Positions 27,021 through 35,595 of a stretch of 64,000 nucleotides of DNA are shown in pieces. Made by a program: the position numbers and the translations under genes. Where the stretch lies: NCBI RefSeq assembly GCF_009659535.1, contig NZ_VJZZ01000009.1, forward strand, positions 181,793 through 245,792, in the 5' to 3' direction. The notes under the pieces were generated by a model that was not told the origin of the DNA, made no database searches, and saw only the letters and a program-made list of their open reading frames with translations. Numbering within the stretch: position 1 is the first letter of the stretch; the number at the start of each line of letters is the position of its first letter. Origin of the DNA: Aggregicoccus sp. 17bor-14 (GTDB taxonomy: Bacteria; Myxococcota; Myxococcia; Myxococcales; Myxococcaceae).

Positions 27021-28121
27021 ATGGGCATCTTCGACGGCATCAAGGGGGAGGCGCGGCGCAACTTCATCGCCCGCTCCGACGAGGCGAAGAACGCGATCAT
27101 CTACCGCTATCCGGAGAACAACGTCCGGATGCTCACCCAGCTCACCGTGGACGCGGACGAGGTGGCGCTGTTCGTGAAGGACGGCAAGGTGGAGGGCACG
27201 CTGGGCCCGGGCCGCCACCAGCTGGACACGAGCAACATCCCCTTCCTCTCGCGGCTGCTCGAGGGCTTCACCGGCGGCAACCTCTTCGTCGCCGAGATCT
27301 TCTTCGTCAGCCTGCGCGAGTTCGCGGGCATCAAGTTCGGCGGCCCCATCGGGGACGTGCGCGACCCGGAGACGGGCCTGGGCATCGGCACCATGGTGTA
27401 CGGCGACTTCAGCGTGCGCGTCACCGACCCCGAGAAGCTGGTGGTGGGCCTGGTGGGCCTGCGCCGCGCGGACAACGAGGAGTTCCTAGGCTGGTTCCGC
27501 AGCCAGGTGCTCAAGGTCACCCGCGACCGCATCGCCGAGCTGCTGGTGAAGAAGAAGTGGCCGCTGCTCGACGTGACCAGCGGCGCGTACACCGAGGAGA
27601 TCGAGGGCGAGGTCATCGGCGGGCTGAAGCCCCACGTGGACGGCTACGGCCTCACCGTGGTGCGCCTGGGCAACTTCCACATCTCCATCAAGGAGGAGGA
27701 CGAGGCCACCCTCAAGAAGCTCTCCAAGGACGTGGCCTACTCGCGCCTCGCCGGCGGCTTCCAGCAGTACGCGCAGGGCCAGGCGATGCTCGGCGCGGCC
27801 GAGGGCATGGCCAAGGGCGGCGGCGAGGGCTCCGGCGGCGCGCTGCAGGGCATGGGCATGGGGATGGGCTTCGGCATGGCCAACATGTTCACGCAGCAGC
27901 AGCAGCAGCAGCAGCAGGGCCGTCCGCCTCCGGGCGCACCGGGCACCGCGCCGGTGAACGGCACCTTCTGCCCGAACTGCGGCGCGAGCGCCCAGGGCAA
28001 GTTCTGCAGCAGCTGCGGCAAGCCGCTCGCCGCGGCCCCCGCGCGCTGCGTGGACTGCAACACCGAGCTCGCCCCCGGCGCGAAGTTCTGCAACGGCTGC
28101 GGCAAGCCCGTGCAGACCTGA
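27021..28121 (+). CDS. SPFH-domain protein with polyglutamine tract and double zinc ribbon
   Basis: 366 residues. Seen: an SPFH/band 7-like region at about 20-230 (FIARSDEAKNAIIYRYPENNV, GTLGPGRHQLDTSNIPFLSRLLEGFTGG, VRVTDPEKLV), a Gly/Met-rich linker, eight consecutive Gln from a pure CAG run, a Pro-rich spacer, and two CxxC-CxxC zinc ribbons (CPNCG...CSSCG and CVDCN...CNGCG). Databases often label this family virion core protein, but nothing viral is seen. Function unknown; SPFH proteins usually form membrane-associated oligomers. ATG 27021 follows AGGAGG. It stands alone between the ABC operon and a convergent lipoprotein gene. Confidence 0.88.
   Translation: MGIFDGIKGEARRNFIARSDEAKNAIIYRYPENNVRMLTQLTVDADEVALFVKDGKVEGTLGPGRHQLDTSNIPFLSRLLEGFTGGNLFVAEIFFVSLREFAGIKFGGPIGDVRDPETGLGIGTMVYGDFSVRVTDPEKLVVGLVGLRRADNEEFLGWFRSQVLKVTRDRIAELLVKKKWPLLDVTSGAYTEEIEGEVIGGLKPHVDGYGLTVVRLGNFHISIKEEDEATLKKLSKDVAYSRLAGGFQQYAQGQAMLGAAEGMAKGGGEGSGGALQGMGMGMGFGMANMFTQQQQQQQQGRPPPGAPGTAPVNGTFCPNCGASAQGKFCSSCGKPLAAAPARCVDCNTELAPGAKFCNGCGKPVQT
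27894..27917 (+). repeat. Eight perfect CAG repeats encoding polyglutamine
   Basis: In-frame pure trinucleotide run of 24 bases inside the SPFH/zinc-ribbon gene. Such a run can change length by slippage; any change by multiples of three keeps the frame. Confidence 0.9.
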
Positions 28122-28131
28122 GCGGGGTGGG

Positions 28132-29802
28132 CTAGGGCGACCCGGCCGCCGGCGTGCCGAGGCGGATGGGCACCCCCAGCGTGGTGCCCAGGCGCAAGAG
28201 CAGCACGTCCGGCTCGATGCCGCGCTCGCCCGCCGCCAGCGCGAGCTCACGTGCGCTCAGGGCGTTGCCGTGGGCCCAGAGCCCCTCGAGGAACTTGCCG
28301 GCCTCCGCGCTGTGCCACCACGCGGGGCCGAAGCGGGCCTTGAGCTGGCCCTGCAGCTGGCCTGCGAGGAACCACGCGCGAAACGCGTCCGCGCTCTGGA
28401 AGAAGTCCTCCAGGTCCACCAGGTAGCGCGCCTCGTCGTCCGGGCCCATGGGCAGCGCATCCGTGCGCTGCAGGATGGCGCTGTAGAGGGCGCGCGCGTC
28501 CACCTTGTCCCCTCGCCGCCGCAGCTCCAGCTGGTAGAGCAGGCGCCCCGCGGCGCGGCGGATGAGGAAGAGGCGGTGCGCGCTGGAGGCGGCGAGGAAG
28601 GTGTCGCGGCGCACGTCGGTGAGCCCCGCCTGCTCCTCGAGCCACACCGGGTCCTCCACCAGGTCCTCGAAGAGCGCGGCCCAGGCCTCGCCCACCGTGG
28701 GGTTGCCCAGCTTCGCGAGCTCGAAGCGCGGCTCGCGGGTGAAGGCGGCGTGCAGCAGGTGCCCCACCTCGTGCAGCACGCGCGCCTGCTCGAGCACCCC
28801 GTCCGCGGGCCGCACGCTCAGGCGCACGTCGCCGGGCACCTTGGGCGCGAGCGTGAGGGGGCGGGGGTTCTTGCGCGGCAGCTCGCGCGCGTCCACGCGC
28901 ACGTTGGGCAGCGCCGAGAGCTGGATGCCGAGGCCCGCGAGCGTCTTGTCCACCCGGGTGAGCTGGGCGGCGCGCGGAAAGAAGCTGTCCACCTCGCGGG
29001 GGCGGAAGAGGCGGGGGATGTCCGCGCGGGTGAGCTGCTCGAAGGAGAGCCCCAGCTCGCTCTTCGCGAGCCGCGTCATCACCGTGAGGTAGGGCGCCTG
29101 CGTGGCCTGGAGGATCTCCTCGGCGAGCGCCGCGAGCCGGTCCAGGTCCGCCTGGCGCAGCTCCGCGCTGAAGGCCACGTACGAGGGGTAGCCCAGCTGG
29201 CGCACCACGGCCTGCAGCCGCTCCTCGCGCCGGCGCAGCGACTGGTTCAGCCGCTCGATGCTGGGGGTAGCGCCGCGATACAGCGCGCGGCGCACCTCCG
29301 CGCTGCGCTCGTTGGCGAGCAGCCGCTCCAGGTCGCGGTAGCGCACCTCCCGGCCCGCGCCGCCCTTCGGGTCCGGCAGGGTGTAGCTGAGCGAGCCCTC
29401 CAGGTTCGCCACCGCGTCGTTCTGCTCCTCGAGCGCGCTCGCCAGGTACTCGCCGGCGAAGAGGGACTCCAGGTAGGTGAGGGCGCGCACCTCGCGCGGC
29501 GCGGTGGAGAGCTGGCGCAGCCGGTCGATCTTGCGCAGGGAGGCGAGCGAGAAGAGCTGCGCGTCCTGGGCGTAGGTGGCGCCCACGTCTGCCTGGGTGC
29601 CCTCCGTCCAATAGGCCCAGACGCGGTCGTCCTGGCGCTCGAGCAGCGCCTCGGCGCGGGAGGAGAGCCCCTGCACCTCGCGGGTGAGCTGGGCGCTCTC
29701 GCCCTGGAGCGCCGCCGGGTTGGCCGGGGAAGCGGAGGGCCTCTTCGCGCACGCTGCGATTAGCAGGGCGAGGGGCAGCAGGAGCAGGAGCCTTGGACGC
29801 AT
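28132..29802 (-). CDS. Putative zinc-metallopeptidase lipoprotein (HExxH)
   Basis: 556 residues. Seen: a lipoprotein signal peptide with lipobox (LALLIAAC, Cys at about 18), a largely helical body, the zinc motif HEVGH at 344-348, and a downstream GEAWAALFEDLVEDP stretch that could supply the third zinc ligand. The architecture and helical content resemble M3 (oligopeptidase F) or M2-like peptidases. A lipidated location in the envelope is inferred from the lipobox. ATG 29802 is the natural start: it begins the signal peptide, and longer frames run into epmA. The gene is divergent from epmA with only 30 bases between starts. Confidence 0.82.
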   Translation of the reverse strand: MRPRLLLLLPLALLIAACAKRPSASPANPAALQGESAQLTREVQGLSSRAEALLERQDDRVWAYWTEGTQADVGATYAQDAQLFSLASLRKIDRLRQLSTAPREVRALTYLESLFAGEYLASALEEQNDAVANLEGSLSYTLPDPKGGAGREVRYRDLERLLANERSAEVRRALYRGATPSIERLNQSLRRREERLQAVVRQLGYPSYVAFSAELRQADLDRLAALAEEILQATQAPYLTVMTRLAKSELGLSFEQLTRADIPRLFRPREVDSFFPRAAQLTRVDKTLAGLGIQLSALPNVRVDARELPRKNPRPLTLAPKVPGDVRLSVRPADGVLEQARVLHEVGHLLHAAFTREPRFELAKLGNPTVGEAWAALFEDLVEDPVWLEEQAGLTDVRRDTFLAASSAHRLFLIRRAAGRLLYQLELRRRGDKVDARALYSAILQRTDALPMGPDDEARYLVDLEDFFQSADAFRAWFLAGQLQGQLKARFGPAWWHSAEAGKFLEGLWAHGNALSARELALAAGERGIEPDVLLLRLGTTLGVPIRLGTPAAGSP

Positions 29803-29832
29803 GGGGAGGGCAATGTAGCTTCCGCGGCGCCC

Positions 29833-30842
<1,010 letters not shown>

Positions 30843-30846
<4 letters not shown>

Positions 30847-31589
30847 AGCCTCTGCTCAAAGAGCTGGCGCAGACCGCCTTCGCAGGTGCCGCGGGCCTGT
30901 CCATCACCGGCGCCCTGTCCCCCGTGGTGTGGGGCGCCGCCGCCCTGCGCGGCCCGCGCGCCGCGGACCCGCTGCTCGAGCTGTGGGCGAAGAGCATGCT
31001 CGCCTCCGCCGGCGTGGTGACCGAGGCGGTGGGGCTGGAGCATTTGCCCGAGGGGCACTGCGTCTTCGTCTGCAACCACCAGTCGCACTACGACGCCTTC
31101 CTCATCCTCAAGCACGTGCCCAAGCACATCCGCTACGTGGCCAAGCGCGAGCTCGCGCGCATCCCGGTGTTCGGCCACGCCGTGCGCGCCACCGGCAACA
31201 TCGTGGTGGACCGCACCGGGAGCAGCAAGGACCGCGAGCGGCTGCAGGACGCCGTCCACGCCGTGCGCGAGCGCGTGAGCGTGATGTTCTTCCCCGAGGG
31301 CACCCGCAGCGAGGACGGCGTCCTGCGCCCCTTCAAGAAGGGCGCGGCGATGCTCGCCATCCAGTCCGGGGTGCCGGTGGTCCCCATGGCCGTGAGCGGC
31401 ACGCGCCTCATCCTGCCCAAGGGTGGGCGCAGCGTGCGCTGGGGCCAGCGCGCGGCGCTCGTGGTGGGGAAGCCGATTTCGCCGGTGGGCCTGCAGCCCA
31501 GTGACCGGGATGCCTTCACCCAGCGGCTGCAGGCCGCGGTGAGCGAACTCTATGCCCAGGCGCGCGAGCGCTCAGGAGACCTGCCGTGA
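30843..31589 (+). CDS. plsC: 1-acyl-sn-glycerol-3-phosphate acyltransferase (PlsC family)
   Basis: Converts lysophosphatidic acid to phosphatidic acid at the inner membrane; 248 residues. Seen: a hydrophobic N-terminus, the acyltransferase motif NHQSHYD with His79 and Asp84 (HX4D), and the phosphate-binding FFPEGTRSEDG block, followed by VPVVPMAVSGTR. The GTG start overlaps the epmA stop, and the end overlaps the pyrophosphatase start, so epmA-plsC-ppa look translationally coupled. An acyltransferase for another lipid remains possible. Confidence 0.91.
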
Positions 31590-32293
31590 GCCCGAAGTCC
31601 AAGCCCGTGTTCGATACCCGCAACCTGCAGGCCCACCCGTGGCACGGCGTGAGCGTCGGCGACGACGCGCCCGAGGTCATCACCGCGTACATCGAGATCG
31701 TCCCCACCGACGCGGTGAAGTACGAGCTGGACAAGGCGAGCGGGCTGATGCGCCTGGACCGCCCGCAGCGCTTCAGCAGCCAGTGCCCCACGCTCTACGG
31801 CTTCATCCCGCAGACCTACTGCGACGCGCTCGTCGCCAAGCGCGCCGCCGAGCGCACGGGGCTGGACGTGGAGGGAGACCACGACCCGCTGGACATCTGC
31901 GTGCTCACCGAGAAGGTCATCCACTCGGGAAACCTGCTGGTGCGCGCGGTGCCGGTGGGCGGCTTCCGGATGGTGGACGGCAACGAGGCGGACGACAAGA
32001 TCATCGCGGTGCTCGAGAACGACCTCGTCTACGGCGAGCTCGCCCACATCGCCCAGTGCCCGCGCGCGCTCATCGACCGGCTCAAGCACTACTTCCTCAC
32101 CTACAAGCAGCTGCCGAACGAGGGGAAGCGCAAGGTGGAGATCGCCGAGGTCTACGACCGCGCCGAGGCCCACGAGGTCATCCGCCGCAGCCAGAAGGAC
32201 TACGAGCGGCTCTACGGCACCCCGCGCGCGCCGGTGAAGGCCACCGTGAAGGGGAAGGCCGCCGCCAAGGCCCGGCGCCGCGCAGGCAGGTAG
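31586..32293 (+). CDS. ppa: Inorganic pyrophosphatase (family I)
   Basis: Hydrolyses pyrophosphate to two phosphates; 235 residues, somewhat longer than the usual 175-180, with a basic Lys/Ala/Arg tail after about residue 210. Seen: VKYELDKASGLMRLDRP, YGFIPQTYC, the metal-binding DHDPLDICVLTE block (DxDPxD) and DGNEADDKIIAV. The GTG start overlaps the plsC stop by 4 bases. Confidence 0.95.
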   Translation: MSPKSKPVFDTRNLQAHPWHGVSVGDDAPEVITAYIEIVPTDAVKYELDKASGLMRLDRPQRFSSQCPTLYGFIPQTYCDALVAKRAAERTGLDVEGDHDPLDICVLTEKVIHSGNLLVRAVPVGGFRMVDGNEADDKIIAVLENDLVYGELAHIAQCPRALIDRLKHYFLTYKQLPNEGKRKVEIAEVYDRAEAHEVIRRSQKDYERLYGTPRAPVKATVKGKAAAKARRRAGR

Positions 32294-32312
32294 CGGGCGG
32301 CGCACAGCGGGC

Positions 32313-32339
32313 CAGAAAGAGTCTTGAAAACTCTTTCTG
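32313..32339. promoter_or_regulatory. Candidate operator of the NAD-salvage operon, 10-base inverted repeat
   Basis: CAGAAAGAGT (32313-32322) and ACTCTTTCTG (32330-32339) are perfect inverted repeats with a 7-base centre, in an AT-rich patch that stands out from the GC-rich surroundings. It is 36-62 bases upstream of the pncB ATG. The operon's third gene encodes an NrtR-like regulator, so it is a good candidate for its binding site. As a terminator it is weak: no T run follows. Confidence 0.65.
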
Positions 32340-32352
32340 CCGTCCTTAGCTT
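32324..32352 (+). promoter_or_regulatory. Candidate sigma70-type promoter of the pncB operon
   Basis: TTGAAA (32324-32329, 5 of 6) and TAGCTT (32347-32352, 3 of 6) with a 17-base spacer. The -35 box lies in the centre of the inverted repeat, so a bound repressor would block RNA polymerase. The predicted start is close to position 32359, leaving a short leader with GGGAGG ahead of the ATG. Confidence 0.45.
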
Positions 32353-32374
32353 TCGTCCCGGGAGGTAGCCACGG

Positions 32375-33823
32375 ATGGGCGCTTCGCTGCTGGCGACGGA
32401 CGGGTACAAGTTCAGCATGGCGGAGGCCGGCTGGCCGCTGCGCGAGGAGACCTTCTACTACTGCCACCGCCGCGGCGGGCTGCAGGTGATGCCGCTGGAC
32501 CTGGAGCAGCTGCTGCCCACGCTGCTGCCGGAGCCCACGGACGCGGACTACGCGTACCTCGCCGCGCACGAGTACGCGATGGGCGCGGGCTTCAAGGCCG
32601 GGATGCTGCGCCGCGAGCGGCTGCGCATCCGGGCGCTGCCCAAGGGCGCGCTCTTCTTCCCCAAGGAGCCGGTGTTCACCCTCACCGGTCCGTCGGCGCT
32701 GGTGTCCTGGATCGAGCCGGTGCTCCTGCAGCTCAACTTCCGCATCCAGGTGGCCACGAGCGCCTTGAGCGACCGCGAGCTCACGGCCAAGGCGCTCGCG
32801 CGCCTGTGCTGCGAGGAGCAGCGCGACATCGTGCTGGAGACCCTGGACGCGGTGGGGGTGCGCCCCTTCCCGATGGACGTGGACGCGGACGGCTACGTGC
32901 GCCGGGTGCGCGCGGTGGTGCAGGAGCTGGTGGAGATCGTCGGCGACCCCTCGCGCATCTTCGAGGTGGGCCTGCGCGCCGCGAGCTGCCTCAGCCAGCA
33001 CGAGCTCGCGGTGCGGGCCTGCAAGGACGCGGGCGTCACGCGCACGAGCAACGTGCTCGCGGCGCAGAAGCTGGGGCTCACGCCCGTGGGCACCATGGGC
33101 CACGAGCACGTGCAGCGCTACGGCTCGGACGAGGCGGCCTTCCGCGCCATGCGCGAGCGCCGCCCGCACCGCTCCAGCTACCTGCTGGACACCTACGACA
33201 CCCTGAGCTCGGGTCTGCCCAACGCCTTCAAGCTCATCCGCGAGGACCCGGCGGCGCAGGACTCCATCCGCTTCGACTCGGGCAACAAGAAGCTGCAGTA
33301 CCTCTACGCCGTCACCCGCGCGCGCGACCTGGGCATCCGCCCCGTGCACATCCTCGAGGACGGCCTGGACGCTGCCGCCACGCGCGAGTTCGAGGAGCTG
33401 CGCCGCATGGTGGACTGGGCGCCCGCCGAGCAGTTCTACGGCTACGGCGGCTACATCGTGGCGCGCCCCATGGAGACGCCCTTCACGCGCGACCGCGCCG
33501 CCGCCATCTACAAGCTGTCCTGCACGGGCGGGCGGCCCACCATGAAGTTCGGCAACGAGCTGGCCGAGGGCAAGCAGAGCATCCCGGGCGTGCCGGTGGT
33601 GTTCCGACGCCGCCACGGCAGCGGGCCCATCGGGCTCATCGGTCAGGCGGACGAGCAGCCCCCCGAGGGCTACTTCCTGCTCACCGGCAGCGGCGCCGAG
33701 GTCCCCAGCCTCGTGGCGAGCGACAGCGGGGACGTGCAGGGCCACACCGTGGCGCTCTCGCCGGCCACCCAGGCGCTGGTGGACTCGCTGCGCCAGCGCT
33801 ACTTCCCGCAGGGGCGCGTGTAG
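32375..33823 (+). CDS. pncB: Nicotinate phosphoribosyltransferase
   Basis: Makes nicotinate mononucleotide from nicotinate and PRPP in the Preiss-Handler pathway; 482 residues. Seen: LLATDGYKFSMAEAGWP at the N-terminus (the substrate-tunnel Tyr region), a FYYCHRRGGLQVMP block, and conserved blocks TSNVLAAQKLGLTPVGTMGHEHVQRYGSDEAAFRAM and IRFDSGNKKLQYLYAV. ATG 32375 is preceded by GGGAGGT. The following hydrolase and Nudix regulator genes are 21 bases away and overlapping, respectively, giving a single NAD-salvage operon. Confidence 0.94.
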   Translation: MGASLLATDGYKFSMAEAGWPLREETFYYCHRRGGLQVMPLDLEQLLPTLLPEPTDADYAYLAAHEYAMGAGFKAGMLRRERLRIRALPKGALFFPKEPVFTLTGPSALVSWIEPVLLQLNFRIQVATSALSDRELTAKALARLCCEEQRDIVLETLDAVGVRPFPMDVDADGYVRRVRAVVQELVEIVGDPSRIFEVGLRAASCLSQHELAVRACKDAGVTRTSNVLAAQKLGLTPVGTMGHEHVQRYGSDEAAFRAMRERRPHRSSYLLDTYDTLSSGLPNAFKLIREDPAAQDSIRFDSGNKKLQYLYAVTRARDLGIRPVHILEDGLDAAATREFEELRRMVDWAPAEQFYGYGGYIVARPMETPFTRDRAAAIYKLSCTGGRPTMKFGNELAEGKQSIPGVPVVFRRRHGSGPIGLIGQADEQPPEGYFLLTGSGAEVPSLVASDSGDVQGHTVALSPATQALVDSLRQRYFPQGRV

Positions 33824-33844
33824 CGCGCACGCGCCCGGAGGTCT

Positions 33845-34834
33845 GTGCCCGTGTCCGCGACCCCGCCGCTTCCCCCTCCCGACTTCTACGATCCCTCCCA
33901 GGTGGGCGCGCTCTTCCTCGAGCGCGGCGCCCGCGTGGCCGAGGCCGCGCACGCCTACCGCGCCCGCCACGGCGTGAGGCCCGCGCACGCGGACAGGGAG
34001 CGCATCGTCGCCTTCGGCATCGACGTGCAGGTGGGCTTCTGCACGCCGGGCGCGAGCCTCTTCGTGCCCGGCGCGGTGGAGGACACGCAGTGCGCGCTGG
34101 GCTGGCTCTACCGCCACCTCGGGCGCATCACGGGCCTGGCCTTCTCGCTGGACACGCACCGCGTCTTCCAGATCTTCCACCCCGCGTGGTGGCAGGACGC
34201 GGCGGGTAACGCCCCCCCGCCCCTCACCCCCATCCTCGCCGCGGACGTGCGCGCGGGGCGCTGGCGCGCGACGCGGCAGCCCGAGGCGAGCCTCGCGTAC
34301 TGCGAGCGCCTGGAGGCGAGCGGCCGCTACGTGCTCACCATCTGGCCCTACCACACGCTGCTCGGGGGCCTGAGCCACGCGCTGGTGCCCGCGGTGATGG
34401 AGGCCAGCCTCTTCCACGCCCTGGTGCGCGACGTGCCCACGCGCTTCGACATCAAGGGCGAGCACGCGCTCACCGAGAACTACTCGGTGCTCAGCCCCGA
34501 GGTGACGGAGGTGGCCGGAGAGAAGGTCGGCGCCTTCAACGAGTCGCTGCTCGAGCACCTGCTCTCCTTCGACCGCATCTACGTCTTCGGCCAGGCCAAG
34601 AGCCACTGCGTGCTGTCCACGCTGAGGGACCTGCAGCGCACGCTCGAGGTGCGCGACCCGGAGAAGCTCGCGCGCATCCACATCCTCGAGGACGCGATGA
34701 GCCCGGTGCCGGCGCCGCCGCTGGATCCGCTGCCACCGGGGCTCGACTTCCCGCGCGTGGCCGAGGCCGCGATGCAGGACTTCCGGAGGGCGGGCATGCG
34801 GGTGGTGCGCACCAGCGACCCGCTGGACGCGTGA
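33845..34834 (+). CDS. Nicotinamidase-like isochorismatase-family hydrolase
   Basis: 329 residues. Seen: an isochorismatase-hydrolase fold with Asp60 (FGIDVQVGF), a lysine candidate in the middle of the domain, and nucleophile Cys255 (AKSHCVLSTL), matching the Asp-Lys-Cys triad. Typical PncA has about 210 residues; this form has a long N-terminal extension and inserts. Genomic context (between pncB and a NrtR-like regulator) strongly suggests conversion of nicotinamide to nicotinate. The start GTG 33845 is ambiguous; another GTG lies 6 bases on. Its stop overlaps the next gene's start. Confidence 0.87.
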   Translation: MPVSATPPLPPPDFYDPSQVGALFLERGARVAEAAHAYRARHGVRPAHADRERIVAFGIDVQVGFCTPGASLFVPGAVEDTQCALGWLYRHLGRITGLAFSLDTHRVFQIFHPAWWQDAAGNAPPPLTPILAADVRAGRWRATRQPEASLAYCERLEASGRYVLTIWPYHTLLGGLSHALVPAVMEASLFHALVRDVPTRFDIKGEHALTENYSVLSPEVTEVAGEKVGAFNESLLEHLLSFDRIYVFGQAKSHCVLSTLRDLQRTLEVRDPEKLARIHILEDAMSPVPAPPLDPLPPGLDFPRVAEAAMQDFRRAGMRVVRTSDPLDA

Positions 34835-35595
34835 GCCGCCGTCCGTCCCCGCCTTTACCGGTGCCGGGCGCGAGCAGCGCCGCGCAGGGCGTGGCGCGCG
34901 CGCGCGAGGCGCTGGAGGCCTACGCGCGCCCCGCGGTGGCCGTGGACCTGGTCATCCTCACGCTGCTCGAGGGCAGCCTGCACGTGCTGCTGGTGCGCCG
35001 CGCCGAGGCGCCCTTCGCGGGGCGCTGGGCCTTGCCCGGGGGCTTCCTGCGCGTGGCGGACGGCGTGCAGGACCAGGGCGAGGACCTGGAGGCCGCGGCC
35101 GAGCGCGAGCTGGTGGAGGAGACGGGGCTCTCGCCCCGGGACGTGTGGCTCGAGCAGGTGGGCGCCTTCGGCAAGGCGCACCGCGACCCGCGCATGCGCG
35201 TGGTCACCGTGGCCTACGCGGCGCTGGTGCGCCCCGACCTCGCGGGCCGCGTGCACGCCGGGGGCGATGCGGCCGCGGCCGAGTGGGCGCAGGTCGCGTC
35301 CCTGGGGGAGGGGGCGCTCGCCTTCGACCACGGGCACATCCTGGAGGTGGCGCTCGCGCGCATCCGCGAGCGGGTGGACACCTCCGACGTGGCCTTCGCC
35401 CTGGTGCCGCGCACCTTCACCGTGCCCGAGCTGCGCGCCGTCTTCGCCGCGGTGAAGGGCGCGCCGCAGGACGCGGGCAACTTCCGCCGCCGCGTGCAGC
35501 GCCTGCTCGAGGACCGCATCCTCGAGCGCGCCCCCGGCGTGCGGCGCACCGCGAGCAAGCCGGCGAGCCTCTACCGCTTCCGCAAGGGCCGCTAG
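34831..35595 (+). CDS. NrtR-like transcriptional regulator (Nudix domain plus winged helix)
   Basis: 254 residues. Seen: an N-terminal extension, a Nudix domain at about 30-165 and a C-terminal winged-helix-like domain (VPRTFTVPELRAVFAAVKGA, NFRRRVQRLLEDRILE, KPASLYRFRKG), the layout of NrtR regulators of NAD metabolism, which sense ADP-ribose. The Nudix box GX5EX7REUXEEXGU is complete (REL-EE-GL core seen), so hydrolase activity may remain. The GTG start overlaps the upstream stop. It probably controls its own operon through the palindrome at 32313-32339. Its stop overlaps the convergent stop of the next gene within CTAG (35592-35595). Confidence 0.87.
   Translation: MSRRPSPPLPVPGASSAAQGVARAREALEAYARPAVAVDLVILTLLEGSLHVLLVRRAEAPFAGRWALPGGFLRVADGVQDQGEDLEAAAERELVEETGLSPRDVWLEQVGAFGKAHRDPRMRVVTVAYAALVRPDLAGRVHAGGDAAAAEWAQVASLGEGALAFDHGHILEVALARIRERVDTSDVAFALVPRTFTVPELRAVFAAVKGAPQDAGNFRRRVQRLLEDRILERAPGVRRTASKPASLYRFRKGR

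Noticed and set aside
27021-28121. Prophage virion core protein
   Set aside because: The family is sometimes labelled so in databases, but no phage genes, integrase or attachment sites are seen nearby.
32313-32339. The palindrome as a simple terminator of ppa
   Set aside because: The stem is AT-rich and lacks a T run; it encloses a -35 box, so an operator is the better explanation, though read-through data would settle it.
31550-34681. Minus-strand open frame of 1043 codons over ppa, pncB and the hydrolase
   Set aside because: Antisense to three well-supported genes; no recognisable motif.
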